59,671 bases of DNA, taken from Carnobacterium_A sp049673005 (lineage in GTDB: Bacteria > Bacillota > Bacilli > Lactobacillales > Carnobacteriaceae). A model generated the notes under the pieces. That model made no database searches. It was not told the DNA's origin and was given only the letters and a program-made list of their open reading frames with translations. The DNA is taken from the NCBI RefSeq assembly GCF_049673005.1, contig NZ_JBATXB010000037.1:1-59671 (forward strand), read 5' to 3'. This document shows, one piece after another, positions 33,229-42,368 of the stretch (the stretch's first letter is position 1; each line of letters opens with the position of its first letter). A program made the position numbers and the translations under genes.

Positions 33229-35043
33229 TTATTCAGTGCTTTTCACATGATCTAAATAAGGAAAATGTAATCTGAACACCGTTTTTTTATTTAGTTCACT
33301 CGTAACTTCAATGTATCCACCATGTTCTTCAACTATATTTTTAACAATTGATAAACCTATTCCTGTCCCAGCTTTATTAGATTTATTATTTACACGAGAT
33401 TTATCTGCTTTATAAAATCGGTCAAAAATATATGGAATATCTTCTTCTGGAATTCCAGGTCCGTTATCAACGATGTCTATTAGGATTTCATCTATTATTT
33501 TATCCAACTGAACTCGGATTTCTACCTTCGCGTCATCTCGTTTAATTGTTGAGGTATGATAAATAGCATTGTGAATCAAATTAACTAAGACCTGATTCAT
33601 TTTATCAGCATCCATTGGGTATTCTTGGATATCGGGATCAATTTTCATTTCTAATTGAACATTGCCATTTTTAGCAATTCTACTAAAACGCGACAATACA
33701 TTTCTGAAAAAACCTTCTAATTTAACGTCTTCAATCGTTAAATCAATATATCCCGCTTCCATCCGAGATAAATCAAGCATTTCGTTAACCAATCGATTCA
33801 TTCTCTTTGCTTCATCACTAATAATGCTTGCCATCTCATGTTTCTCTTCAATTGTTTCAGCTATATCATCAATAATCGCTTCACTATAGCCCTGAATCAT
33901 TACTAAAGGAGTACGTAATTCATGAGAAATATTATTAATAAAATCAACTCGCATCTTGTCCAAACGTCGTTCTTTAGTTAGGTCTTTTAATGAGACTAAG
34001 ACACCACGAACATTTTCCATACCCTCATCAAATAAAGGAACAAAGGACAGATGAAAATAAAAGTCATTTATCATTAAATCATAAAAAACTTTTTCCGATT
34101 TCTTAACAACTTCGTCAATTTTATCTTCTAAAAATTCTGGCAAATGATAATCATCAACATTTTGTATCGTATCCCAGTTCAATAAGAATTCTTCCCCTAA
34201 TGGATTAGACATTAACAGCGTCTTATCTTGATTGTAATACAATATTCCAGTAGATATAGACGCTACAATATTTTCTAACAATTCTTTTTCTTGTCTTGTA
34301 GCCGATCCCGTAGTCTCTAAAGATTTTCTCATTTTATTCATAGCTAAAGCTAACTGCGACAATTCATCTTTATATTTAACGGATGCTTTTTGACTAAAAT
34401 CATTTTTAGCATAATCAAATGCAATATCTCTAAGATCATTTAAAGGGTGGCCTAAATGTTTTTTCAAAAAATAAAAAAATAATACAGCTAGTAATCCATA
34501 TAAAGAGAATACACCTAAAATCCAATTATCCATTTTTTGTTCAGCATCTTTTAAAAAAGATAAATCAACAACAGAATAGAGTATACCGTCTTGATTTCCT
34601 ATTGAAATGTTTTTCATTCTAAAAATAAACAACTTTATTTTACCTTCTGAAAGTTCTATTTCACTAATGATTTGAGTATCTTTTTTTTCAGCTATCGCCT
34701 TGTTTATTTCTTTATCTTTCATTAGTTTCAATTTATTATCGGCAAAGAATGAATTAGAGTTTTCAGTTAGAGTGATATCAGGCATTTGCTTTGTTTGAAA
34801 GGACATAAACAAATGCGAATCATACGCTTTCAATTTCTCCACATCAGCTAAAGAAGTGATTGAGTCATCTTCTATTTGTTTTTCTATTGATTGAATCGTT
34901 CTTTCATAATCTGATATATATTTCTCTTGCAAATTTTGCTGATAAACATGGCTATATAGTACACTAGTACTAATAAAACAAAAACTAATAATTAGCATGG
35001 TGATCAACCAAATCCGAATGGTTAGGTTGTTGGACTTATTCAT
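33229..35043 (-). CDS. resE: ResE-like sensor histidine kinase
   Basis: A 604-residue two-pass membrane kinase. It has TM1 about 9-30, an extracellular sensor domain (31-172) and TM2 about 174-194. HAMP (195-248) and PAS (about 255-355) follow. HisKA has the phosphorylated H374 in NNISHELRTP, and HATPase_c has N, G1 (DNGPGIP) and G2 (GTGIGLSIV) boxes. The gene lies 8 bases after the response regulator, so they are co-transcribed. Order after scpB-rluB matches resDE of B. subtilis, but resABC (cytochrome c maturation) are absent, so the classical Res signal may differ here. Confidence 0.85.
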   Translation of the reverse strand: MNKSNNLTIRIWLITMLIISFCFISTSVLYSHVYQQNLQEKYISDYERTIQSIEKQIEDDSITSLADVEKLKAYDSHLFMSFQTKQMPDITLTENSNSFFADNKLKLMKDKEINKAIAEKKDTQIISEIELSEGKIKLFIFRMKNISIGNQDGILYSVVDLSFLKDAEQKMDNWILGVFSLYGLLAVLFFYFLKKHLGHPLNDLRDIAFDYAKNDFSQKASVKYKDELSQLALAMNKMRKSLETTGSATRQEKELLENIVASISTGILYYNQDKTLLMSNPLGEEFLLNWDTIQNVDDYHLPEFLEDKIDEVVKKSEKVFYDLMINDFYFHLSFVPLFDEGMENVRGVLVSLKDLTKERRLDKMRVDFINNISHELRTPLVMIQGYSEAIIDDIAETIEEKHEMASIISDEAKRMNRLVNEMLDLSRMEAGYIDLTIEDVKLEGFFRNVLSRFSRIAKNGNVQLEMKIDPDIQEYPMDADKMNQVLVNLIHNAIYHTSTIKRDDAKVEIRVQLDKIIDEILIDIVDNGPGIPEEDIPYIFDRFYKADKSRVNNKSNKAGTGIGLSIVKNIVEEHGGYIEVTSELNKKTVFRLHFPYLDHVKSTE

Positions 35044-35051
35044 ATTATTAC

Positions 35052-35774
35052 CTACTCTTTATCTTCAGAATAAGAATTAAATTTATAGCCTAATCCCCAA
35101 ACAGTCACTATCATTTTTGCTGCTGTTTCTGACTGTTTAGTCAGTTTTTCTCGAAGTCGTTTAATATGAGTATCAACTGTCCTTAAATCTCCAAAAAATT
35201 CGTATTTCCAAACTTCTCTTAATAACTGCTCTCTTCCAAATATCTGATTTGGAGATTGAATTAAATACAATAAAAGATCGTATTCTTTTGGAGTAAGATT
35301 AACTGGATTACCATCTGCTAACACACGATGTGATTGATTATCGATTTTTATATTGGGCGTTACAATCAAATCTGGATTTAATTCTTCTTTTTCTTTTTCA
35401 ACATGTGTTCGTTTTAAAACAGCAGAAACGCGCAAAACAACTTCTCTAGGACTAAATGGTTTGACAATATAATCATCTGCACCTGCTTCAAATCCTTGAA
35501 TACGATTCATCTCTTCGCCTTTTGCTGTCAGCATCATAATAGGAGTACTTTTATGTTCACGTAATTTCTCTGCTACTTCGAGACCATCCATAATAGGCAG
35601 CATAAGGTCTAGTAATATCAAATCATAATCATTTTCCATAGCCAAACTTAAAGCTTGTCCACCATCTTCTGCCTCAGTAATGGTATAGTTTTCTTTTTCT
35701 AAATACATTTTCAGTAAGCGCCGAATGCGTTCTTCATCATCGACAACTAACAAACTAATTCCCTCATTCTCCAA
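35052..35774 (-). CDS. resD: ResD-like response regulator
   Basis: OmpR-class regulator. The receiver domain carries the acidic pair DD at 12-13, phosphorylated D56 in LLDLMLP, T in MLTAKG and K in VKPFSP. The winged-helix DNA-binding domain (about 140-235) includes VDTHIKRLREKL. I take TTG 35774 as the start because GGGGGTG lies 8 bases upstream. GTG at 35780 is an alternative, and the longer frame to 35822 spans the ribosome site. Immediately followed by its kinase. The name rests on gene order; direct targets are not visible. Confidence 0.85.
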   Translation of the reverse strand: MENEGISLLVVDDEERIRRLLKMYLEKENYTITEAEDGGQALSLAMENDYDLILLDLMLPIMDGLEVAEKLREHKSTPIMMLTAKGEEMNRIQGFEAGADDYIVKPFSPREVVLRVSAVLKRTHVEKEKEELNPDLIVTPNIKIDNQSHRVLADGNPVNLTPKEYDLLLYLIQSPNQIFGREQLLREVWKYEFFGDLRTVDTHIKRLREKLTKQSETAAKMIVTVWGLGYKFNSYSEDKE

Positions 35775-35875
35775 CGACACTACACCCCCAAAAAAATTTT
35801 GATTATTTGTTCCTATATTCATTTATTATACATGATATTCTTTTGGCATACAGCGATATGCATTATTTATGTATG

Positions 35876-35916
35876 AATAAACCTCAGACAACTAAACTAA
35901 TGTCATCTGAAGTCTA
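35876..35916 (-). terminator. Possible terminator between rluB and resD
   Basis: ACCTCAGA (35881-35888) and TCTGAAGT (35906-35913) with one G-U pair, starting just after the rluB stop. The following T-rich stretch is weak, so partial read-through into resDE is likely. Confidence 0.5.
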
Positions 35917-35920
35917 CCTT

Positions 35921-36658
35921 TTAATCTAAATTCTTTTTGTTCTCATTTACTAAATTTCGAAGTTGATTTACTTCAAAAGATTTTAATTCACGCCATTCTC
36001 CAGGACGAAGCCCGTTTAAGTTTAACGTTCCATATGTTTCTCTTTTAAGTTTTTGGACCGGATGTCCAATTGCTCGAAACATATTTTTCACTTGTTGGTT
36101 TCTTCCTTCATGAATTGTTAACTCTACCATGGACATTTTTTTATCATTATCTACTGAAATTATTTTTGCTTTAGCAGGTGAAGTTTTTTTACCTTCAATA
36201 TTAATACCATTCTCTAATTTATTTAGTGAACGTCTATCAACAATTCCTTCAACTTTAGCTACATAGGTTTTATCAATATGAAATTTAGGATGCATCAACA
36301 TCTGTGAAAGTTCCCCATCATTTGTTAAAATAAGCGCTCCTGTTGTGTCATAATCTAATCGACCGACTGGATAGATCCTTTGTTCTACATGCGTAAACAA
36401 ATCAGTCACAACTCTTCTATCTTTATCATCTGAAACAGCTGATATCATACTTCTTGGCTTATTTAGTAAAAAATAAATCGGTTCTTCACGATCAATTGGT
36501 ACGCCATCGACCTCTACTTTGTCAGAGTTACCAACTTTAACCCCTAATTCTTTTACAATTTTCCCATTTACTCTTACATGACCTTCAACAATTAGCTCTT
36601 CAGATTTTCTTCTAGAAGCTATCCCGGCATGTGCCATTACTTTTTGTAATCTTTCCAT
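35921..36658 (-). CDS. rluB: 23S rRNA pseudouridine synthase (RluB/RsuA family)
   Basis: Converts a uridine in 23S rRNA to pseudouridine. An N-terminal S4 RNA-binding domain (RLQKVMAHAGIASRRKSEELI, about 3-23) is followed by the RsuA-type catalytic domain, with the active aspartate in GRLDYDTTGALILTNDG and the motif TIHEGRNQQVKNMF. The 245 residues are normal. AGGAGT lies upstream of the ATG. In operon after scpA-scpB, as in B. subtilis and many Firmicutes. The precise modified base is family knowledge. Confidence 0.93.
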   Translation of the reverse strand: MERLQKVMAHAGIASRRKSEELIVEGHVRVNGKIVKELGVKVGNSDKVEVDGVPIDREEPIYFLLNKPRSMISAVSDDKDRRVVTDLFTHVEQRIYPVGRLDYDTTGALILTNDGELSQMLMHPKFHIDKTYVAKVEGIVDRRSLNKLENGINIEGKKTSPAKAKIISVDNDKKMSMVELTIHEGRNQQVKNMFRAIGHPVQKLKRETYGTLNLNGLRPGEWRELKSFEVNQLRNLVNENKKNLD

Positions 36659-36706
36659 ATTCTTTAACTACTCCTTAACGTTCCAATTTTAGTGCTTTTA
36701 ATTTTA

Positions 36707-37288
36707 TCATGAAAACTGTTCATTAAATCGTTCAAAGAACAAATTCGATTCTTTCTCTGAATAATCTTGTTCTATATCCGATATTTCAGGTAACGCAGGC
36801 AATTCAGTTATTTTTTTCAAACCGAAGTAATCCAAAAAATAGTGAGATGTCCCATACAATATAGCACGACCAGGTCCATCTACACGACCTTTTTCTTCGA
36901 TTAAGCCCCTAATAGTTAATTTTTGTAATGAACCACTCGTTTGAACACCACGTATTTCATCAATTTCCATTCTTGTTAAGGGTTGTTTATAAGCGATAAT
37001 TGCTAATGTCTCAAGTGCTGCTTGAGACAAGTTAGTTGAAAGTGGTGAAATAGCATAAGAACGTATGATTTCAGCATACTCCTTTTTAGTGGCTAATTGG
37101 TATTGCTCACCAACTTGTAACAAGGTTAAACCACGCGTTTTTGATGCTTCACATTCTTGTTGCAACTCCATCAATAGTTGATAGACATGCTGCGTTGAAC
37201 AAGCTAGCAGAGTCGCAATTTCATTTAAAGCTAGTCCCTCGTCACCCGCTACAAACAACAAGGTCTCAATAGCAGCTTTTTCATTCAT
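36707..37288 (-). CDS. scpB: Segregation and condensation protein B
   Basis: Subunit of the SMC-ScpAB condensin that organises the nucleoid. Two winged-helix domains are recognisable, with ETLLFVAGDEGLALNEIATLL at the start and ALETLAIIAYKQPLTRMEIDEIRGV in the middle, the family's best-conserved stretch. At 193 residues it has standard length. AGAGGTG before its start is embedded in the last codons of scpA, indicating tight coupling of the pair. Confidence 0.95.
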   Translation of the reverse strand: MNEKAAIETLLFVAGDEGLALNEIATLLACSTQHVYQLLMELQQECEASKTRGLTLLQVGEQYQLATKKEYAEIIRSYAISPLSTNLSQAALETLAIIAYKQPLTRMEIDEIRGVQTSGSLQKLTIRGLIEEKGRVDGPGRAILYGTSHYFLDYFGLKKITELPALPEISDIEQDYSEKESNLFFERFNEQFS

Positions 37289-37291
37289 CCA

Positions 37292-38059
37292 TTAGCACCT
37301 CTCATCGTTGTTTTCTATTGAAAACACAACTATCTCTCCGTATTTATGTGATTGCTTAAAAACAACTGATTTTTCTTTAATTAATTCAAGCATAGCCATA
37401 AAAGTTGCTACCATCTCTTTTTTGGATGGATTACTAAATAAACTTGAAAATAGCAAACCTTCTTTATGAGGTTTACGAGAGAGTTGACTAAGAATAAACG
37501 TCATTTTTTCAGTAATAGTTATTTCTTCAGACATAACTTTTGTTTGAAGTGGAACTTTACTTAATCGTTTTTTCAGCAATTTATTAAAAGCAATCACTAA
37601 ATCGTCTGTTGTGATTTCTAGTGGTTCGAGTGGGATATTATGTTGTAAATAGTCCAAATTTTTTGGTTCTCTTGTATAGTACTGATTTCGATCTTCTTCT
37701 TTATCTTTTAATATTATAGCGGCTTCTTTATATTTTTGATATTCTAATAACTGTTCTATCAAAGCATCGCGTGGATCTTGGCCTTCTTCAAAATAATCAA
37801 GTACCTCATCTTCTAAATCCAACTCTTTTTTAGGCAATAGGAGATTGCTTTTTATAGCCATTAGAGTTGCGGCCATTATCAAATAATCACCTGCAACATC
37901 TAACTGCAATACTTTCATTGTTTTAATATATATTAGGTATTGTGAAGTGACTTCAGCGATTGGGATATCATAAATATCTAATTCCATACGATTGATTAGA
38001 TGAAGCAGTAGATCTAAAGGACCCTCAAACGCATCAATTTTTACATTTATCTCAGACAT
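37292..38059 (-). CDS. scpA: Segregation and condensation protein A
   Basis: Kleisin subunit that bridges the SMC heads and binds ScpB. The N-terminal kleisin domain begins with FEGPLDLLLHLINRMELDIYDIPIAEVTSQYL, almost the family consensus. The acidic middle (about 75-140) is the ScpB-binding region, and a winged-helix C-terminus closes the protein. 255 residues. It sits 3 bases after ribT and 3 bases before scpB, so it belongs to the same transcript. Confidence 0.96.
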   Translation of the reverse strand: MSEINVKIDAFEGPLDLLLHLINRMELDIYDIPIAEVTSQYLIYIKTMKVLQLDVAGDYLIMAATLMAIKSNLLLPKKELDLEDEVLDYFEEGQDPRDALIEQLLEYQKYKEAAIILKDKEEDRNQYYTREPKNLDYLQHNIPLEPLEITTDDLVIAFNKLLKKRLSKVPLQTKVMSEEITITEKMTFILSQLSRKPHKEGLLFSSLFSNPSKKEMVATFMAMLELIKEKSVVFKQSHKYGEIVVFSIENNDERC

Positions 38060-38062
38060 CGC

Positions 38063-38473
38063 TTACTCTTCTTTCTGGTTAATAGTAGTGGAAACGATGT
38101 CTTGCTCATTAATTTTATTCTTTTCTTGTTCCCATCTAACAATTAACTGAGCTGTTTCTAAGGTTCCTATAATTTTTTGACCAGTAAAGTGCTTCTCCAG
38201 TGCCTCTAATATTTTATAACTAATTCCTTCGTTACGAAAAGAAGGGTTAATTGAGATGTGTCGCAATAAGATTAAATCATCGCCTGTTTCAACACCAATT
38301 ACAGCTATAAAATCTTGTGTTTCTTCTCCTCGCCACAGAAAAAGCTTACGACTTTCTTCTTGATTGTACCAATCTAATTCAAATTTAAGACGACTGACTT
38401 CCTTAAAATCAGGTATAAATGACATTAAACCCATCGTTATCTTTTCATAATTATTTTTATACTCGAGTAGCAT
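38063..38473 (-). CDS. ribT: RibT-like GNAT acetyltransferase family protein
   Basis: A 136-residue protein with the GNAT fold pattern: LLRHISINPSFRNEGISYKILEALEKHF (about 69-96) corresponds to the acetyl-CoA-binding loop and helix, although the Q/R-x-x-G-x-G/A pattern is loose. In B. subtilis ribT closes the riboflavin operon and precedes scpA-scpB. Here the riboflavin synthesis genes are gone but ribT and its link to scpA remain. The substrate is unknown. The ATG has AGGGGG upstream. Confidence 0.72.
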   Translation of the reverse strand: MLLEYKNNYEKITMGLMSFIPDFKEVSRLKFELDWYNQEESRKLFLWRGEETQDFIAVIGVETGDDLILLRHISINPSFRNEGISYKILEALEKHFTGQKIIGTLETAQLIVRWEQEKNKINEQDIVSTTINQKEE

Positions 38474-38530
38474 GTTCTGTTTATCCCCCTAGAGATTCTA
38501 TCCATTAAACACCTAACTTACTGAACTAGC

Positions 38531-39844
38531 CTAAATCAATGACTGTTCTAGTCTTAATAAATCACTATAGCTTTCACGTTGTATAGCAAGAAAATTAATA
38601 CTATTTTCTACAAAAACAACTGGTGGACGAGGAATACGATTATAATTACTTGCCATCGCGTATCCGTATGCCCCTGTACTAAATACTGCCAGAATATCTT
38701 TTTTCTGTGGATCAGGCAAGGGTAAATCCCAAATAAGCATATCTCCAGACTCACAACACTTACCGGCTATTGAATACAGTCCTTCGTTCTGATCGTTTAC
38801 ACGGTTAGCAAAAACACCTGTATATTTTGCACTATATAAAGCTGGGCGAATATTATCAGACATCCCACCATCGATAGCTAAATAATTACGAACTTCAGGT
38901 ATTGTTTTTTGTGAACCCGTTTCATATAAAGTGATGCCAGCATCTCCGACTAAACTACGACCAGGTTCTATCCAAATTTCAGGCATTTTTAAATCTAATT
39001 TTTTTGTCACATTTTCGATTTCAGTGATAATTGAATCGATATACTCTTTAATTTCCAACGGTTTATCCTCAACAGTATACTGAATACCGAAACCTCCACC
39101 TACGTTTAAAACAGTTAATTCAAAGCCAAATTGATTTTTCCAATCTTTTGAGTAATTCAACATTTTATTAATTGCTAAATTAAAACCCTCTAATTCAAAA
39201 ATTTGTGAACCAATATGACTGTGTAAGCCTATAACATCAATAAATGGCATCTTACTAGCCAGAATTGCCGCCTCTTTAGCTTGACCATTTTCTAAATCAA
39301 ACCCAAACTTAGAGTCATTTTGACCTGTAGAAATATAATCATGCGTATGAGCTTCTACACCTGGAGTAACTCGAATTAAAATATTCATTCTTTGTTTGCG
39401 TTCTGAGGTAAATTGATTCAATCGATCCAATTCATAAAAATTGTCTACTACAAAACAGCCAACCTGATAATCTAAGCCCGCTATTATTTCATCATCTGAC
39501 TTATTGTTTCCATGAAAATGTATTTTTTCACTAGGATATTCTGCTTTAATAGCTGTATAAAGTTCTCCACCAGAAACAACATCCAGAGACATTCCTTCTT
39601 TTGCCATCAACTGATAAATAGCAAGACAAGAAAAAGCTTTACTTGCATAAGCAACTTGAGCTTTTATTTGTCTTTCAGAAAAAGCAGCTTTAAATGCTTG
39701 AGCTTTTAGTTTAATCGCTTTTGTGTCATATACATATAAAGGTGTACCATATTTTTGAACTAGTTCAATAGTATCTACACCACCAATTTCAAGATGCTTT
39801 TTTTCGTTTATTTTCATTGTACCTGTTAGTAAACGTTCGTCCAT
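38531..39844 (-). CDS. lysA: Diaminopimelate decarboxylase
   Basis: PLP enzyme for the last lysine step. The PLP-binding lysine is in YASKAFSC, with HSHIG and NVGGGFGI in the TIM barrel and the C-terminal catalytic cysteine in GKCCESGD. From ATG 39844 (GAGG 7 bases upstream) it has 437 residues; the 24-residue in-frame extension is not supported because it overlaps the promoter. Together with dapB it shows an intact lysine route. No lysine riboswitch is visible upstream. It heads the lysA-ribT-scpA-scpB-rluB run. Confidence 0.95.
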   Translation of the reverse strand: MDERLLTGTMKINEKKHLEIGGVDTIELVQKYGTPLYVYDTKAIKLKAQAFKAAFSERQIKAQVAYASKAFSCLAIYQLMAKEGMSLDVVSGGELYTAIKAEYPSEKIHFHGNNKSDDEIIAGLDYQVGCFVVDNFYELDRLNQFTSERKQRMNILIRVTPGVEAHTHDYISTGQNDSKFGFDLENGQAKEAAILASKMPFIDVIGLHSHIGSQIFELEGFNLAINKMLNYSKDWKNQFGFELTVLNVGGGFGIQYTVEDKPLEIKEYIDSIITEIENVTKKLDLKMPEIWIEPGRSLVGDAGITLYETGSQKTIPEVRNYLAIDGGMSDNIRPALYSAKYTGVFANRVNDQNEGLYSIAGKCCESGDMLIWDLPLPDPQKKDILAVFSTGAYGYAMASNYNRIPRPPVVFVENSINFLAIQRESYSDLLRLEQSLI

Positions 39845-39887
39845 TTGACGTCCTCTTTTCAACTTTATCCGAATTTTTGCTTTCCTT

Positions 39888-39916
39888 ACCATACCATAAA
39901 AAAAGCAATTTCTCAA
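39888..39916 (-). promoter_or_regulatory. lysA promoter
   Basis: On the minus strand TTGAGA (39911-39916) and TATGGT (39888-39893) are 17 bases apart, with TG one base before the -10. Transcription would start near 39881, giving a leader of about 37 bases. Confidence 0.6.
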
Positions 39917-40195
39917 CGAAACAAAAGATCTCCAAACGAAAAGAATTCGTTCTTATGTTAGTTAGGTCTTAGGTTTACTACACATTTCTCAACTCTTTAC
40001 TTTTCATTAGTAAGATTGCTTTTATCTCTAAAAAAATCGTAAACAAATTTATTATAATCAACTAATCCTTTATGTATTTTAATTTAACTGATTATTTTTT
40101 CTAATAATTTAGTCTAATACATTGTATTAGTTTTAAAAAATTAATTACCCTATTTTTCGATTATTTGGGAAATGTCATTTTATAATTAACACTAT
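39917..40195. other. Non-coding stretch upstream of lysA, with a 17-bp palindrome
   Basis: AT-rich, no supported gene and no L-box aptamer motifs. CTAATACA (40114-40121), one central base, and TGTATTAG (40123-40130) make a perfect 8-bp inverted repeat that could be an operator or a small hairpin. It lies about 220 bases from the lysA promoter. Confidence 0.4.
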
Positions 40196-40243
40196 TAAAA
40201 AACGTTTGCTTACTTGTTTAAGTTCAAGTAAGCAGACGTTTCT
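40196..40243 (-). terminator. Terminator of fur-xerD-deoB-punA
   Basis: TGCTTACTTG (40207-40216) and CAAGTAAGCA (40225-40234), extended by ACGT pairs, followed on the minus strand by TTTTTTAATAG. It starts about 9 bases after the punA stop. Confidence 0.95.
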
Positions 40244-40251
40244 CTCAGACA

Positions 40252-41073
40252 TTAAATAGCTTCTAAAATATTTTTTACAAATAACTTAAATGTTTTTTTA
40301 ACGCGTTGCGTTGTTTCTACAACTTCTTCATGATTTAGAGATTCTTGCATACCTGCAGCAAGATTCGTGATACAAGAAATTCCAATTGTTTTTAGTGATG
40401 CGTGTTTAGCTACGATAATTTCAGGAACAGTAGACATACCAACAGCATCCGCTCCTAGCAAGCGAGCCATTTTGATTTCAGCAGGCGTTTCATAAGTCGG
40501 TCCGGAGAAGCCCATATAAACACCTTCTTTTAAATCTAAATTCATATCAGATGCTACTTTCTTCACAACTTTTTGATAATCTTTATCATAGGGTTCACTC
40601 ATATCTGTGAAACGTACGCCTAATGCTTCATCGTTAGGACCCATCAGCGGATTTACACCAGTGTAATTAATTTGATCAGTAATCATCATCAATTCCCCTT
40701 GTGAGAAAGTTGTATTTACTCCACCCGCTGCATTGGTAACTATCAAAGAATGAACGCCCAAAGCTTTCATTACTCTAACTGGAAAAGTCACTTCTTCTAA
40801 GCTATACCCTTCATAATAGTGAAAGCGGCCTTGCATAGCTAATACAAATTTCCCACCTAATTCACCATAAACTAATTGACCGGCATGGCCTACAACTGTT
40901 GATACTGGAAAATGTGGAATTTCATTATAAGCTATTACCACTGGGTTCTCAATCTCATCAGCAAGGTCACCTAATCCTGAACCTAAAATTAATCCAACAT
41001 CAAGTTTTGTGACACCTTTGTTAATAATATAGTTTGCTGCACTTTTAATTTTCTCTTGTAACGTGGAAGTCAT
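40252..41073 (-). CDS. punA: Purine nucleoside phosphorylase
   Basis: Phosphorolysis of (deoxy)guanosine and inosine for purine salvage. The trimeric-PNP family is shown by LGSGLGDLADEI, the phosphate-binding VVGHAGQLVYGEL, GRFHYYEGYS, TNAAGGVNTTF and the base-binding region with GPTYETPAEI and GADAVGMSTVPE. The length of 273 is typical. It follows deoB by 33 bases; deoB interconverts the ribose-1-phosphate this enzyme releases, so the two act in sequence. AAGGAG precedes the ATG. Confidence 0.97.
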   Translation of the reverse strand: MTSTLQEKIKSAANYIINKGVTKLDVGLILGSGLGDLADEIENPVVIAYNEIPHFPVSTVVGHAGQLVYGELGGKFVLAMQGRFHYYEGYSLEEVTFPVRVMKALGVHSLIVTNAAGGVNTTFSQGELMMITDQINYTGVNPLMGPNDEALGVRFTDMSEPYDKDYQKVVKKVASDMNLDLKEGVYMGFSGPTYETPAEIKMARLLGADAVGMSTVPEIIVAKHASLKTIGISCITNLAAGMQESLNHEEVVETTQRVKKTFKLFVKNILEAI

Positions 41074-41106
41074 GAATGGTCTCCTTCTTATTGCAATTTT
41101 TATTTT

Positions 41107-42276
41107 TTATACTAAATACTTCAAGAAACTTTTACCAAATCCAGTATCTTTTGTCTTGAAATTATCAGAAATTGTTGCACCAATATCTGAAAAATGACCT
41201 TGTGGCATTTCTCCAAATTTTTTCATAGATGGAGAATACGCTAATAGAGGAACATACTCACGTGTGTGATCAGTACCTGGAGCAGTTGGGTCATTTCCGT
41301 GATCAGCAGTAATTAATAACAAATCATCTTCTCTTAACTGTCCTACTATTTCTTCTAAGCGAGCATCAAATTCTTCAATAGCTTTTGCATAACCAACTAC
41401 ATCCCTGCGATGACCAAATAATGCATCAAAATCAACAAGATTTAAAAAGCTTAATCCTTCAAAATCTTGAGTCATCACTCTTAATAATTGATCAACACCA
41501 TCCATATTGCTAATTGTACGGACAGCCTCTGTGATCCCTTCTCCGTTATAAATATCATTTATTTTCCCTATTGCGATAACGTCTTTTCCAGCTTCACTTA
41601 AATGGTTCAAAACCGTTTCTCCAAATGGATTTAATGCATAATCATGACGACCGCTCGTTCTAGTAAAGTTACCAGGAGTTCCGACAAACGGACGAGCAAT
41701 GATTCGACCGATCATATAAGGATCATCTTTTGTAATGTCTCTTACATACTGACAAATTTTATATAATTCTTCCAATGGAATGATCTCTTCATGAGCAGCA
41801 ATTTGCAATACAGGATCCGCAGACGTATAGATAATTAAATCCCCTGTTTTCATTTGATGCTCACCATATTCATCCAGAATCTCAGTACCGCTAGCTGGCT
41901 TGTTCGCAACAATTTCACGACCTGAAAAATCTTCTATTCTTTTTAGTAATTCTTCTGGAAACCCATCTGGAAATACTCTAAAAGGAGTTTGAATGTTTAA
42001 TCCCATTATTTCCCAATGACCTGTCATGGTGTCTTTACCAACAGATACCTCTTCTAGTTTAGTGTAATAGCCAACATTATCTTGCACATGTCGTACACCT
42101 TTCAATGGACGAATATTCCCTAATCCTAACTCTTCTAAATGAGGGATATTTAAACCTGCTTCTTGAGCTATATGACCTAATGTATCGCTACCAACATCAT
42201 CAAACTGTTCAGCATCTGGAGCTTCACCAATTCCAACTGAATCCATCACGATTAAATGCACTCTTTTATAAGACAT
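41107..42276 (-). CDS. deoB: Phosphopentomutase
   Basis: Interconverts (deoxy)ribose-1-phosphate and -5-phosphate. An alkaline-phosphatase superfamily metalloenzyme: metal ligands are in VMDSVGIGEAPDA at the N-terminus and in TADHGNDPT and DHTREYVPLL near the C-terminus. The phospho-accepting threonine is in KDTMTGHWEIMG. At 389 residues it is the usual size. GAGGAGG lies upstream. Gene order xerD-deoB-punA is that of B. subtilis (ripX-drm-punA). Confidence 0.97.
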   Translation of the reverse strand: MSYKRVHLIVMDSVGIGEAPDAEQFDDVGSDTLGHIAQEAGLNIPHLEELGLGNIRPLKGVRHVQDNVGYYTKLEEVSVGKDTMTGHWEIMGLNIQTPFRVFPDGFPEELLKRIEDFSGREIVANKPASGTEILDEYGEHQMKTGDLIIYTSADPVLQIAAHEEIIPLEELYKICQYVRDITKDDPYMIGRIIARPFVGTPGNFTRTSGRHDYALNPFGETVLNHLSEAGKDVIAIGKINDIYNGEGITEAVRTISNMDGVDQLLRVMTQDFEGLSFLNLVDFDALFGHRRDVVGYAKAIEEFDARLEEIVGQLREDDLLLITADHGNDPTAPGTDHTREYVPLLAYSPSMKKFGEMPQGHFSDIGATISDNFKTKDTGFGKSFLKYLV

Positions 42277-42368
42277 ATTCTTATAGCCTCCTCATTTTCA
42301 TCATTTACACTATTCATTATAATGAATAACACAGTATATTGCGAGAGAAAAGATAAAATATAAAACGG

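Noticed and set aside
39845..40195. Lysine riboswitch before lysA
   Set aside because: The conserved L-box segments were looked for and not seen; the leader from the likely promoter is only about 37 bases.
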